DNA of 61,101 nucleotides from Flavobacteriaceae bacterium UBA6268 (GCA_002440705.1 DJVA01000062.1:1-61101); one strand, 5' to 3'. Positions 8,911 through 18,869 are shown, counted from the first letter of the stretch. The notes: generated by a model not told the origin, from the letters alone. Numbers and translations: made by a program.

Positions 8911-9618
8911 ATGATCGATATTGTTATCGTAGACGACGAACCCAATGCACTGAGAAGCCTCGAGTGGGAAATCGAGAATTTTAGCGCAGCATTTTCGGTG
9001 AAAGCCACGTTTACAGACCCGCTGGAAGCGATTGCTTTTCTGCGGAAAAATGGGACACAAGCTTTGTTTCTGGATATCGAAATGCCTCAAATGGATGGTT
9101 TTACCTTTTTGGAACAATTCCCAAGTAGGGATTTCCCCGTGATCATTACTACTGCCTACGACCGTTATGCCATTAAAGCCATTAAGGAAAACGCGCTTGA
9201 TTACTTGTTAAAACCCATAGATAGTGAAGATCTGGCCCAGAGTGTAGCGAAGATAAAATCCTTTTGGAACGAAAAAAAAGACACCAGCCTTACTATTTCA
9301 CCCATCCAAAAAATAAAGATTTACCATCAAGGAAAATACCTGTTTTTTAGCCCAGAACAGATTGTTTACATTAAAAGTGACGCCAATACTTGTGAGCTTT
9401 TTTTTGACAACAATCATCCGCTAGTGATTACGCAGACCCTAAAGCAATTGGAAGGGCTCTTGCCCGAAACCCTTTTCCTAAGGGTTCATAACTCCTATAT
9501 CATCAACCTTAATCATATTAAGGAATACCACAAGGCAGAAGACTATATCATCATGTCCAATAAAAAAGGAATTCCCGTTTCGCGCCAAAGGAAAACCGAA
9601 GTAATGAATAGGATCTAA
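8911..9618 (+). CDS. LytTR-family response regulator
   Basis: 235 residues. The receiver has DD at 8-9, phosphoacceptor D55 in LFLDIEMP and K101 in LLKP. The LytTR DNA-binding domain spans about 135-233, with ...FLRVHNSYIINLNHI and a C-terminal KGIPVSRQRK. Such AlgR/LytR-type regulators bind direct repeats upstream of envelope, adhesion or virulence genes. Its stop overlaps the kinase start by one base (TAATG), so the pair is translationally coupled. It is transcribed away from the giant S74 gene across a 242-bp gap. Confidence 0.92.
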   Translation: MIDIVIVDDEPNALRSLEWEIENFSAAFSVKATFTDPLEAIAFLRKNGTQALFLDIEMPQMDGFTFLEQFPSRDFPVIITTAYDRYAIKAIKENALDYLLKPIDSEDLAQSVAKIKSFWNEKKDTSLTISPIQKIKIYHQGKYLFFSPEQIVYIKSDANTCELFFDNNHPLVITQTLKQLEGLLPETLFLRVHNSYIINLNHIKEYHKAEDYIIMSNKKGIPVSRQRKTEVMNRI

Positions 9619-11105
9619 TGGAGGACATAGGGAATTATTATTTTTTCTTGTACAGTATTGTTTTTGGGAGCATTTTTATTTTCTTTTTTGTTTCTACCGT
9701 TATTTATATCCAAAGCAGGCAACGACTGTTTTTGTATTATTCTTTATATAATTTTTTCCAGTTAAGCTATCTCTTGCTAAGGAACCCGTTCTATGCCGAT
9801 TCCCTGGATGCTTTCTTTGAGCAACATCGCTTTTTCAATTACGAAATGTATGCCCAGGTACTTTACAATTCCTTCTTGATTCTTTTTTATAAAGATTTCC
9901 TCGATTTCGAAAAATTTATCCCAACGTTCAACAGACGCTCCAATAGAGTATTGATTGTGGTGAACATACTCTCCTTCACCCTTTTTATCATGGGCTTTTT
10001 TATACCAAAGTCTTTTTTCTACTATTATTATTTCAATTTCTTTTTCCTACCAGGAATCCTTATATACACTATCATAGCGCTGTATAAATCCTTAAAAACC
10101 AAAACAAAGCTTGGCTATTTTGCCTTAACCGGAATTTCCATTTACAGCCTCTTGGCCTTCTATGCCTATTACACTACCATCGCAAAAATATTGCACCCGG
10201 CACCACTTGCCTATTATTTTTTGGGTGTCTTTTTGGAATCGATTGTCTTCATGGTAGGGATTGGTTACAAAATAAAAGAACTATACAAGGAACGCTTGGA
10301 AGCCCAACAAAAAATCATTGAAAAACAGGAATACGAAAAAACCCTCAAATTACAGTACCAAACGCAACTGGAGACCCAACTAAAGGAAAGGGAAAAGGAA
10401 CTGAAGACGGTTATCCTCGATGCCGAAGCCGAAAAACTAAAAAGCATTACCCATCATTTTGAAAGCCAATTGGCACAGGTAAAGCTACAGTCGCTTCGTA
10501 ACCAGATGAATCCTCATTTTATCTTTAATGCGTTAAATTCGATCAAGGTCTATTTCATCGACAACGACAAGGAGAAGGCCATCTTTTATCTCAACAAGTT
10601 CTCCAAGCTTATACGGGTTATTTTAGAATCTTCTTCAGAAGACAGTATTACGCTAAAGGAAGAACTGGATATCCTCACCTTGTATATGAGCATTGAAAAC
10701 CTTCGGTTCAGCCAATCAATCCATTTTACCATATCCCATCCCGAAAACCTAAACCTAAAGAAAATAAAGGTGCCCGCTTTGCTGCTTCAGCCCTTTGTGG
10801 AAAACGCCATTTGGCATGGCCTCATGCCCAAGGAAGGCAAAAAATCCATTTCCATACTACTGCTAGAACATTCAGACCATTTTGTGCTGCAAATTAAAGA
10901 CAATGGCATTGGAAGGGAAAAAGCACAGCTTAACAAGAAAAATAAACGTTTGGAAAAAGAATCCTTAGGGTTGAAACTTGCCGATGACCGATTGAATTTT
11001 TTCAATAAACAAAACCATACGTCTTACCGCTACCAAATGATTGACCTGTATGACGAACAAAAAAACCCTACCGGTACATTGGTAGAGTTTTTATTTGATT
11101 TTTAA
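9618..11105 (+). CDS. LytS-type sensor histidine kinase with 7TM sensor region
   Basis: 495 residues. Residues 8-218 contain about seven hydrophobic helices, as in 7TMR-DISM sensors but without the extracellular DISMED2 domain. A charged coiled coil follows (about 220-290), then the His_kinase (PF06580-type) segment QMNPHFIFNALNSIK with phosphorylated H300. A HATPase domain contains VENAIWHG and IKDNGIGR. It would phosphorylate the LytTR regulator just upstream. No periplasmic ligand domain is present, so it may sense through the membrane helices. It converges on ftsZ with 19 bases between stops. Confidence 0.9.
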   Translation: MEDIGNYYFFLYSIVFGSIFIFFFVSTVIYIQSRQRLFLYYSLYNFFQLSYLLLRNPFYADSLDAFFEQHRFFNYEMYAQVLYNSFLILFYKDFLDFEKFIPTFNRRSNRVLIVVNILSFTLFIMGFFIPKSFFYYYYFNFFFLPGILIYTIIALYKSLKTKTKLGYFALTGISIYSLLAFYAYYTTIAKILHPAPLAYYFLGVFLESIVFMVGIGYKIKELYKERLEAQQKIIEKQEYEKTLKLQYQTQLETQLKEREKELKTVILDAEAEKLKSITHHFESQLAQVKLQSLRNQMNPHFIFNALNSIKVYFIDNDKEKAIFYLNKFSKLIRVILESSSEDSITLKEELDILTLYMSIENLRFSQSIHFTISHPENLNLKKIKVPALLLQPFVENAIWHGLMPKEGKKSISILLLEHSDHFVLQIKDNGIGREKAQLNKKNKRLEKESLGLKLADDRLNFFNKQNHTSYRYQMIDLYDEQKNPTGTLVEFLFDF

Positions 11106-11124
11106 TGTGTTACCGAAAAGGCGC

Positions 11125-13167
11125 TTAATCTACATTATCATGTAAAAAGGAATTATTGGAACGCAAATCCAGTTCATCATCGTCGGTATTTACCGTTGTT
11201 CGGGACAACTGGCTGTCACTACTATCGGTATCATCCAACTCAATGCCCATACGTTTGTAGGCAGGCTGCTTTTCAATCTCGTCGATCTTGGAGTTGCTGT
11301 TCCTGAATTTATAATTGAACTCCTTCATCTTTCGCTTGCGCTCCTCGGTACGGTCGCTCAACAGCTTTGAAATAGGCGAGTTGAGGGGATCGGCAGGTTC
11401 ATCCAATTCGGTTTCGGTTTCCGGCTTTGCAACGGTTTTGGTTTCAAATTGTAATTCTTCTTCGGCCGCTTCCAGTTTTTTGGAAGGTTTTGCATTATTC
11501 AATTGGGCTTCCATCTCTTCGTAATCATCCAAGCTGTAACGCTTCACTCCTTCCCCGGAAATTTCAGTTACCGGAATCACTTCTACCGCCTTCACCTCAA
11601 TATCTTCAATATTCTTTATAAGCAACTCGGGTTCTTCTTCCTCCTTTTGTTCCGAAAAAATGCGTTGCGGTTTTTCTTCCTTGGAAGTGTGAATGGGCAG
11701 GTCAAACATTAAAATTTGATCATCCATCACCATCATTTCTTCGTCCTCTTCAGAATCAACTTCAACCTTTGGGCTTATTACAACCTCTTCTTTTTTGGGC
11801 TCCACGATGACAAAATCATTCACATCCATCTCATTGATTTGAAGCTGTTGGAATTCTGCCAAAAAGTGAATATCCACCGAATCGTATTCCACATACAGAT
11901 TCTTGATAAGTTCGGTCGTTTCGATATATCCTTCAAAGGGTTCTGTTACTTTTGCTGTTTCCAATACTGTAGGTGCAGGTTCCTCCTCTTCTTCAAACAG
12001 AATGTGTTTCACTACAGGGGCTTCTTCTTTTTCGGCAATAGAGGGTTGCGCACTTTCAAAAGGCAACGGGATTTCAATGGGTGTAGCCGTTGGTTTTGCA
12101 CTTAGTTCGTGCTCAGCCTTCTGTTCTTCCTCTAAAGTATGGATGATTTTCTTGGCTTCTGTATTTACGATTTCGTTTTGTTGTTCGGCATTGAAACCTG
12201 TTGCAATCACCGTAATGGAAATGGCTCCTTCCAGACTTTCATCTTCCCCTACCCCCATAATGATGTTGGCACTATACCCCGCTTCATCCTGAATGTGGTC
12301 GCTAATTTCGCCGATTTCGTCAATGGTGATTTCTTCGGAACCGGAAACGATGAGCAACAAAACGTTTTTGGCTCCCTTGATTTTGTTGTCGTTCAACAAA
12401 GGAGAGTCCAGGGCTTTGGCAATGGCGTCCTTTGCCCTGCTTGTACCTACTGCTGTGGCACTCCCCATGATTGCTGTACCACTGTTGGCCAACACTGTTC
12501 TCGCATCGCGCAAATCGATGTTTTGCGTGTAGTGGTGGGTAATGACTTCGGCAATGCCCCTAGCAGCCGTGGAAAGTACTTCATCGGCTTTCGAAAAACC
12601 GGCCTTGAAACCCAGGTTTCCATATACCTCACGCAACTTATTATTGTTGATGACAATCAACGAATCGACATTTTGACGCAAGTTCTCCACCCCGATGTGG
12701 GCTTGATCGTTTCTGATTTTTCCTTCAAATTGAAAAGGAATGGTTACAATACCCACCGTAAGGATTTCCATTTCCTTAGCCATACGGGCAATAATGGGTG
12801 CAGCGCCCGTTCCCGTACCGCCGCCCATTCCGGCAGTGATGAAAACCATTTTGGTATTGGTAGCCAACATGTCGCGGATTTCCTCCATACTCTCCACAGC
12901 CGATTGCTCTCCAATCTTTGGATTGGCACCCGCACCAAGGCCTTCGGTAAGCGATACCCCTAATTGAATCTTGATGGGTACCGGACTGTTTTCCAAAGCT
13001 TGGGCATCGGTGTTGCATATCACGAAATCCACTCCCTTGATGCCTTGACTAAACATATGGTTGATGGCGTTACTTCCGCCACCCCCTACTCCAATGACCT
13101 TAATGACATTGGACTGGTTTTTTGGCAGGTCGAACGAGATGTTATCAAATTCAGTGTTGCTGCTCAT
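11125..13167 (-). CDS. ftsZ: Cell division protein FtsZ with long C-terminal extension
   Basis: Tubulin-like GTPase that forms the Z-ring. The GTPase core is about residues 15-330, with GVGGGGSNAI, the tubulin signature GGGTGTGAAP and a T7-type loop NIDLRD before the linker helix. The remaining 350 residues are an acidic, Glu/Val/Pro-rich, probably disordered tail ending in a short conserved-looking peptide (NNSFLHDNVD), the likely docking site for FtsA. At 680 residues it is far longer than the E. coli protein (383), an extension common in the Bacteroidota. It is the last gene of the dcw operon, 25 bases after ftsA. Confidence 0.97.
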   Translation of the reverse strand: MSSNTEFDNISFDLPKNQSNVIKVIGVGGGGSNAINHMFSQGIKGVDFVICNTDAQALENSPVPIKIQLGVSLTEGLGAGANPKIGEQSAVESMEEIRDMLATNTKMVFITAGMGGGTGTGAAPIIARMAKEMEILTVGIVTIPFQFEGKIRNDQAHIGVENLRQNVDSLIVINNNKLREVYGNLGFKAGFSKADEVLSTAARGIAEVITHHYTQNIDLRDARTVLANSGTAIMGSATAVGTSRAKDAIAKALDSPLLNDNKIKGAKNVLLLIVSGSEEITIDEIGEISDHIQDEAGYSANIIMGVGEDESLEGAISITVIATGFNAEQQNEIVNTEAKKIIHTLEEEQKAEHELSAKPTATPIEIPLPFESAQPSIAEKEEAPVVKHILFEEEEEPAPTVLETAKVTEPFEGYIETTELIKNLYVEYDSVDIHFLAEFQQLQINEMDVNDFVIVEPKKEEVVISPKVEVDSEEDEEMMVMDDQILMFDLPIHTSKEEKPQRIFSEQKEEEEPELLIKNIEDIEVKAVEVIPVTEISGEGVKRYSLDDYEEMEAQLNNAKPSKKLEAAEEELQFETKTVAKPETETELDEPADPLNSPISKLLSDRTEERKRKMKEFNYKFRNSNSKIDEIEKQPAYKRMGIELDDTDSSDSQLSRTTVNTDDDELDLRSNNSFLHDNVD

Positions 13168-13192
13168 AGGTTGACAATTTTTGTGAGGTTGT

Positions 13193-14533
13193 TTATTCTG
13201 CGTTATCTAAAAATTCCTTAAACTTTTCAGCCCAGCGATCAAAAAATCGTTTACCGCCTTTATTGGCTGATGGTTTTCCAGGCTTTGTTTCCTGTGGGGT
13301 CGCCTCTTCGGAAGCATCCAAATTTTCTGTCAATGCTTCATCATGAGATGTTTTGGGCACCGGTCTTTTGATCTTGCTGTTCAAGCTGCTTAGCACCAAC
13401 CCAACCGCAGTGGCGTACATGGGGCTGGTGGTTTCACTATCGCTGTCCCCAGCCAAATGCTCATTGGGATAGCCAATACGAGTGTCCATCCCCGTGATGT
13501 ATTCCACCAATTGTTTGAGGTGGCGCAACTGGGCTCCCCCTCCTGTGAGTACAATCCCGGCGATCAATTTTTTCTTCTGTTCCTCATGCCCATAGTTTTT
13601 GATTTCCAGGTACACCTGCTCAATAATCTCAACAACACGTGCGTGTATGATTTTTGAGAGGTTCTTCAAGGTAATCTCTTTAGGTTCTCTTCCCCGCAAA
13701 CCAGGAATAGAGACAATCTCATTGTCTTTATTTTCGCCAGGCCAAGCGGATCCAAATTTTATTTTCAGCAACTCGGCCTGCTTTTCAATAATGGAACATC
13801 CTTCCTTGATGTCTTCGGTAATGACATTTCCGCCAAAGGGAATTACCGCGGTATGCCGAATTATCCCATCTTTGAAAATGGCCAAATCGGTAGTTCCCCC
13901 TCCAATATCAATCAACGCTACGCCAGCTTCCTTTTCCTCTTGGCTCAAAACGGCATTGGCTGATGCAAGGGGTTCCAGAGTAATCCCAGCCAATTCCAAT
14001 CCCGCACTTTTAACACATCTGCCAATATTCCGGATGGAAGAAACCTGGCCTACCACAACATGAAAGTTTGCCTCCAACCTACCTCCATACATCCCTATAG
14101 GTTCTTTGATCTCTGCCTGCCCATCCACTTTAAAATCCTGTGGAAGCACATGAATGATTTCTTCTCCGGGAAGCATGACCAATTTGTGAACTTGGTTGCA
14201 CAAACGGTCAATGTCTTCGTCATTGATTACTTCATCGCTATTGGGGCGTGTAATGTAGTCGCTATGTTGTAGGCTTCGGATGTGCTGTCCGGCAATTCCC
14301 ACCACCACTTCCGAGATTTTCATTCCCGAGGAAGTTTCGGCATCCTGTACCGCTTGCTGTATGGATTGAATGGTTTGCGTAATGTTATTCACCACACCAC
14401 GATGCACCCCCAAGCTTTTGGACTTTCCAATTCCAAGTATCTCCATTTTCCCATACTCATTGGTACGCCCAATCATGGCCACAATTTTTGTGGTTCCAAT
14501 GTCCAAACCAACGGCGATGTTTTGATTCTCCAT
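13193..14533 (-). CDS. ftsA: Cell division protein FtsA
   Basis: Actin-like ATPase that tethers FtsZ to the membrane. The N-terminal phosphate loop is VGLDIGTTK, the SHS2 (1c) domain covers about residues 85-165, phosphate 2 is ALIDIGGGTTD and the adenosine motif is VLTGGGAQL. The extreme C-terminus (GGKRFFDRWAEKFKEF) forms an amphipathic helix, the expected membrane-targeting sequence. At 446 residues it is slightly longer than the E. coli protein because of a Ser/Glu/Lys linker before that helix. It starts 3 bases after the ftsQ stop. Confidence 0.97.
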   Translation of the reverse strand: MENQNIAVGLDIGTTKIVAMIGRTNEYGKMEILGIGKSKSLGVHRGVVNNITQTIQSIQQAVQDAETSSGMKISEVVVGIAGQHIRSLQHSDYITRPNSDEVINDEDIDRLCNQVHKLVMLPGEEIIHVLPQDFKVDGQAEIKEPIGMYGGRLEANFHVVVGQVSSIRNIGRCVKSAGLELAGITLEPLASANAVLSQEEKEAGVALIDIGGGTTDLAIFKDGIIRHTAVIPFGGNVITEDIKEGCSIIEKQAELLKIKFGSAWPGENKDNEIVSIPGLRGREPKEITLKNLSKIIHARVVEIIEQVYLEIKNYGHEEQKKKLIAGIVLTGGGAQLRHLKQLVEYITGMDTRIGYPNEHLAGDSDSETTSPMYATAVGLVLSSLNSKIKRPVPKTSHDEALTENLDASEEATPQETKPGKPSANKGGKRFFDRWAEKFKEFLDNAE

Positions 14534-14536
14534 GAT

Positions 14537-15253
14537 TTATTTTTTTGTTGCTACCACTTGATTGCCAAATTCCAAATTCACCAAACGGTAGTTGGTGAGC
14601 TTATTTTCTTTTGTTGCTTTCTGAAAAAAAGCCTTAAAGTTTTGAAACTTCTTTGCCATATTTTCAGGTTTTCCAAAAAGCACCTTAAAGTCCTGTTTTC
14701 TCAAAAAAAGCAACACGCGCCCATCGTTTTGTTCCTCAAGCCCCGTAACCATTTCATTCATAAATACATCCTTTCTAACCGCATGCAATAAAGGCATCAA
14801 TTCTTCAAAATTGTTCCCGGAACTACCTGTAATGAGTGGCACCCTAGCTGAATAGACACTGGAAAGGGGCATTTTTTTACCGTCTTCATCTATATAAAAA
14901 TGGGCTGAAGTTGCCACACGGGCGATGGGATTCCGTTGTTCGATTTTTGCCCCCAACCTACCATCAATAGTTACAAAAACCTGAGCATCACGCACCATAG
15001 GATTTTGCAACAACCTGCTTTCCATTTCATTCAAAACTAAAGTTTCTTTAGGGATACTCGTAACACTGTCATTATTTTGTATTAACAATTTATTAACCGC
15101 TGAAATGGTAATGAATGGACTGTTCAAATCGGTGAATTGGACGTCTATATCGGTCAGTTTCCGAGTACCATTCCTTTTGTTTGCAAAACTGAACAGCACT
15201 CCCGTTAGCACCAGTAAAATCAATAGTTTTACTATGTTCCACTTACCTCTCAT
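14537..15253 (-). CDS. ftsQ: Cell division protein FtsQ
   Basis: 238 residues: a short cytoplasmic tail, one transmembrane helix (about 8-24, VKLLILLVLTGVLFSF) and a periplasmic part with a POTRA-like segment followed by the beta domain (ARVPLITGSSG, then DGRVLLFLRKQDFKVLFG). It links early and late division proteins. Sequence conservation in this family is low, so the call rests on topology plus its place between murC and ftsA. Its start overlaps the murC stop by 11 bases. Confidence 0.88.
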   Translation of the reverse strand: MRGKWNIVKLLILLVLTGVLFSFANKRNGTRKLTDIDVQFTDLNSPFITISAVNKLLIQNNDSVTSIPKETLVLNEMESRLLQNPMVRDAQVFVTIDGRLGAKIEQRNPIARVATSAHFYIDEDGKKMPLSSVYSARVPLITGSSGNNFEELMPLLHAVRKDVFMNEMVTGLEEQNDGRVLLFLRKQDFKVLFGKPENMAKKFQNFKAFFQKATKENKLTNYRLVNLEFGNQVVATKK

Positions 15254-16595
15254 CTTCCAAATATTTTACAACGGATTCTACTTCGGCCCCAATATCGCCA
15301 GCACCAACCATCAACTTTATTTTACAAGGTGAATTCTTAATCCTTTCCGCGATATTTTTTTTATCAATTAGGGACTTTTTGGGATTTGAAATTTGCCCCA
15401 AAAGCCAATTGGAATCGACCCCTGGAATTGGGACCTCACGTGCAGGGTATAGATCCAGTAGTACCACCTCGTCAAACTGGGAAAGGCTTTGCGCAAAACC
15501 TTTGGCAAAATCGCGGGTACGGGAGTACAAGTGCGGTTGAAACACGATGATTTTTTGATCGTTGGGATACATTTCAGAAACCGCCTGGAACAGTGCCTCG
15601 ATCTCGGTTGGATGGTGGGCGTAATCATCGATCAACACCAAATGCTCGGTTTTGATCTTGTAGCTGAATCGCCGTTCGACCCCTTTGAATGATAACAAAG
15701 CTTTGGGCAGGCCGGGAGTTGGGGTTCCCGCAGTAATGGCCATACCCAAAGCTGTTACCGCATTTAGTAGGTTATGATGTCCGGGCAGTAAAAATTTAAG
15801 TGTTTTAATTGTTTCTGTTGGGGTTTTTAAATCGAATACATAATGCCCGTTTTCGATTCGGACATTTCTCGCTTCAAAATCGGCTGCTTCTTCAATAGCA
15901 ACCGTTTTTCCCGAAATTGGCAGTCCTTTTTTGACCAATAATTTTTCGGGATCCTTCACCAAAGCAGCAAAGGCTTTAAAGGATGCTTCTACGGCAGCCG
16001 AATCGCCATAAATGTCCAAATGATCGGAATCCATGGAAGTAACACAGGCAATATCGGGTTGCAATTGCAAAAATGAACGGTCAAATTCATCGGCTTCCAC
16101 TACCGAAAAGGTATTTCCTTGATGAATGAAATTGGAGTGATAATTTTCGGCAATGCCTCCCAAGAATGCTGTCACAGGCATCCCTGAAGCAGCCATCAAA
16201 TGCCCTAGAATGGCCGAAGTAGTTGTCTTTCCATGGGTGCCAGCAACGGCCAAGCACAGAGTGTCCCGCGTCACTTCGCCCAAAAGCCTTGAACGTTTCA
16301 CTACTTCAAATCCTCTGGAGATAAAGTAATTAAGCAAGATGCTGTCCTTAGGAATGGCAGGGGTGTAAACCACCAAGGTATTTGCTGTGGTCAATTGGAG
16401 GTGGATGGTGGCTTCGAGATCCTCATAAACAATGACTATTCCCTCTTTTTCCAGTTGTTTGGTCAGTTCAGTAGGTGTTTTGTCGTACCCCAATACTGTT
16501 TTGCCCAATCGTTGGAGGTAACGCGCCAAAGCGCTCATCCCAATGCCTCCGATGCCAATGAAATAGCAAAACGATATGTCCTTAAGCGGTTTCAT
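15243..16595 (-). CDS. murC: UDP-N-acetylmuramate--L-alanine ligase MurC
   Basis: 450 residues. It adds L-Ala to UDP-MurNAc, the first amino-acid step of peptidoglycan precursor synthesis, in the cytoplasm. Visible motifs are the N-terminal Rossmann loop GIGGIGMSALA, the ATP loop GTHGKTTTSAI, the central-domain DEFDRSF, and DDYAHHPTEI near the C-terminal domain, which is typical of MurC rather than MurD/E/F. The start overlaps the murG stop by 4 bases. Confidence 0.97.
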   Translation of the reverse strand: MKPLKDISFCYFIGIGGIGMSALARYLQRLGKTVLGYDKTPTELTKQLEKEGIVIVYEDLEATIHLQLTTANTLVVYTPAIPKDSILLNYFISRGFEVVKRSRLLGEVTRDTLCLAVAGTHGKTTTSAILGHLMAASGMPVTAFLGGIAENYHSNFIHQGNTFSVVEADEFDRSFLQLQPDIACVTSMDSDHLDIYGDSAAVEASFKAFAALVKDPEKLLVKKGLPISGKTVAIEEAADFEARNVRIENGHYVFDLKTPTETIKTLKFLLPGHHNLLNAVTALGMAITAGTPTPGLPKALLSFKGVERRFSYKIKTEHLVLIDDYAHHPTEIEALFQAVSEMYPNDQKIIVFQPHLYSRTRDFAKGFAQSLSQFDEVVLLDLYPAREVPIPGVDSNWLLGQISNPKKSLIDKKNIAERIKNSPCKIKLMVGAGDIGAEVESVVKYLEDER

Positions 16596-17689
16596 GGTTG
16601 CTCTTTCAATAATTTTTCGATTTCTGAAACAATTTCTATGGTGGCTTGGGGTTTTGCCAATTTTTTCAAGTTTTTTCCTAGTTGCTGCTGAAGGGCATCA
16701 TCCATAATCATTTTTGAAAAAACAGTTTCAAATGTGGCGTCCAAATCCTTTTCAGGAATCATTAATGCGGCCGCTTCTTTTACAATAGCTGCAGCATTTT
16801 TTGTCTGATGGTCTTCTGCTACATTAGGCGATGGAATAAACAGCACTGGCTTCCCTACTAAAGAGAGTTCCGAAACCGACAAAGCCCCGGAACGTGAAAT
16901 GATGAAATCTGCTGCTGCATAGGCCAAATCCATCCGGTCCAAAAAGGCATGAACTTGCACATTCGCTTGGGATTCTCCCTTATAAATTTCGTAGTAATAC
17001 GTTCCACATTGCCATACCACTTGAAGGTCTTTGGAGTTGAGAAAGTCCAGCGAGTCGTGGATCAATTCATTGATCCTGCGTGCACCCAAACTTCCACCCA
17101 AAACCAACAAGGTTTTTTTATTGGGCAGAAGGTTGAAGAATTTTTTGGATTCCTCTTTTTTCGAATCAATTTCCAGAAGGTCCTGTCTAACGGGATTGCC
17201 TGTAAATACAATTTTATCCTTCGGAAAGAATTGCTCCATCCCAGTATAGGCTACACAAATACTTTTTACGTGTTTGCTGAGCCATTTATTGGTAACCCCA
17301 GCATGGCTGTTTTGTTCCTGAATTAAACACGGAATCCCTTTCTTTGAGGCCACGCGAAGCAAGGGAGCGCTGGCATAGCCTCCTGTGCCAATGGCTACAT
17401 TAGGTTGGAACTTTTTGATGATTTTTTTGGAGCGCAGAAGACTCGAGACCAGCTTTAATGGAAACAGGAGATTGGCCCATTTCAGGGAGCGTTGCAATCC
17501 AGAAATCCACAAACCCTCAATCGGGTAACCTGCTTTTGGCACCTTTTCCATTTCCATTCGGTCCTTAGCGCCCACAAATAGAAATGTTGCATCGGGATGC
17601 CTAGCTTTCAATTCGTTGGCAATAGCGATTGCAGGGTAAATATGCCCTCCGGTTCCTCCTCCTGATATGATAAATCTATAGGGCTTCAC
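16592..17689 (-). CDS. murG: UDP-GlcNAc transferase MurG (lipid II synthesis)
   Basis: 365 residues. A GT-B glycosyltransferase that adds GlcNAc to lipid I on the inner face of the membrane. Motifs: N-terminal SGGGTGGHIYPAIA, GTGGYASAPLL, QEQNSHAGVTN, and LGGSLGARRIN at the start of the C-terminal domain, then ISRSGALSVSEL in the UDP-GlcNAc site. Its start overlaps the ftsW coding end by 14 bases. Confidence 0.97.
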   Translation of the reverse strand: MKPYRFIISGGGTGGHIYPAIAIANELKARHPDATFLFVGAKDRMEMEKVPKAGYPIEGLWISGLQRSLKWANLLFPLKLVSSLLRSKKIIKKFQPNVAIGTGGYASAPLLRVASKKGIPCLIQEQNSHAGVTNKWLSKHVKSICVAYTGMEQFFPKDKIVFTGNPVRQDLLEIDSKKEESKKFFNLLPNKKTLLVLGGSLGARRINELIHDSLDFLNSKDLQVVWQCGTYYYEIYKGESQANVQVHAFLDRMDLAYAAADFIISRSGALSVSELSLVGKPVLFIPSPNVAEDHQTKNAAAIVKEAAALMIPEKDLDATFETVFSKMIMDDALQQQLGKNLKKLAKPQATIEIVSEIEKLLKEQP

Positions 17690-18869
17690 TTAATATATCC
17701 AATGGGTTTTCTTCTTTTTCTTCTTTCAGGGCAACTTCCCGCTTGGCACTAACGCTCAAAATCATACCTAAGGCCAGGCAAGTCATCCAAACAGAGGTTC
17801 CCCCACTACTGATTAACGGCAGTGTTTGTCCCGTAACCGGAAATAATTCGACAGCCACTCCCATGTTAATCATGGCTTGAAAAATGATGGGTATACCCAC
17901 ACCTACTACCAAAAGTTTTCCAAACAGCGAAGTACTTTTATGTACTACAATAACCAGTCGAAACAACAACAACAAATACAGGAGCAATAGCAGTAAGGCG
18001 CCTGCCATTCCAAATTCCTCGACAATCACCGCATAGATGAAGTCGGAAGAGGATTGTGGCAAAAAATTCTTTTGCACGCTCTTGCCAGGTCCTAAACCAA
18101 CCACTCCGCCGGAAGCAATCGCAATTTTTGCCTTTTCAATTTGATAGTCGGCCTCGGTATCTTCGGCGTCAAAAAAGTTCTTAACCCGATTTTCCCAAGT
18201 TTGTACTTTTACTGCCAAAGAACTAATGTTCGTTATTTTCGCAAATCCATAAAATAGGCCTAATCCAACCACTCCGCACAATAAAATCAGCGCTAAGTAG
18301 CGAAGGGGATAACCCCCTATAAATACCAGAACCAGCACCATACTAAATATGATGGCCGTCGTGGAAAAGTTGGCTGGCAGAATTAATGCCAGCACCAAAA
18401 AAACCGGCGTCCATAAAGGCAGTAAGGTTTCTTTGAAAGTAATGGTTTTGTCCTTGATGCGAGAAAGGTATCGGGCTACATACACCATTAGCACAACCCC
18501 TGCCAATGAAGAAGTTTGAAAAGTAACCCCTACAAATGGGATGCGGATCCACCTACTGGCATTGGCCCCTTCAATGGTGGTTCCCTGACTAAGTGTTATC
18601 AAAAGTAAGATAACAACAATAGGCAATGCAATAATGGACAACCCCCTGAAATAGTGGTACGGAATTTTATGAACCCCATACAAAATGGCAAATCCCAATA
18701 GTAAATGCGCAAAATGTTTAATCAGGAATTTCAAGGTATTGCCATCGCCGTACAAATAGGCCAGGTTACTGCTGGCACTGTAGACCGGCAAGAAGGAAAA
18801 CACCGCTAATAGGGCAGCTACTGCCCATATAGCACGATCACCTTGAATATGTCGGAAAATGGTTTTCAT
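17676..18869 (-). CDS. ftsW: Septal peptidoglycan glycosyltransferase FtsW (SEDS family)
   Basis: 397 residues from the ATG at 18869, whose A is also the last base of the murD TGA stop (TGATG). A GTG one codon earlier is possible. About ten transmembrane helices. Motifs of SEDS proteins are present: NASRWIRIPFVGVTFQTSS, the large periplasmic loop with GLGPGKSVQKNFLPQ and SSDFIYAVIVEEFG, and PVTGQTLPLISSGGTS near the end. It polymerises lipid II together with the transpeptidase FtsI encoded earlier in the operon. FtsW rather than RodA follows from the dcw context. Confidence 0.95.
   Translation of the reverse strand: MKTIFRHIQGDRAIWAVAALLAVFSFLPVYSASSNLAYLYGDGNTLKFLIKHFAHLLLGFAILYGVHKIPYHYFRGLSIIALPIVVILLLITLSQGTTIEGANASRWIRIPFVGVTFQTSSLAGVVLMVYVARYLSRIKDKTITFKETLLPLWTPVFLVLALILPANFSTTAIIFSMVLVLVFIGGYPLRYLALILLCGVVGLGLFYGFAKITNISSLAVKVQTWENRVKNFFDAEDTEADYQIEKAKIAIASGGVVGLGPGKSVQKNFLPQSSSDFIYAVIVEEFGMAGALLLLLLYLLLLFRLVIVVHKSTSLFGKLLVVGVGIPIIFQAMINMGVAVELFPVTGQTLPLISSGGTSVWMTCLALGMILSVSAKREVALKEEKEENPLDILSEAL

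Noticed and set aside
12139..12963. A 274-codon open frame on the plus strand inside ftsZ
   Set aside because: It is a shadow of the well-conserved FtsZ core, with no recognisable domain.
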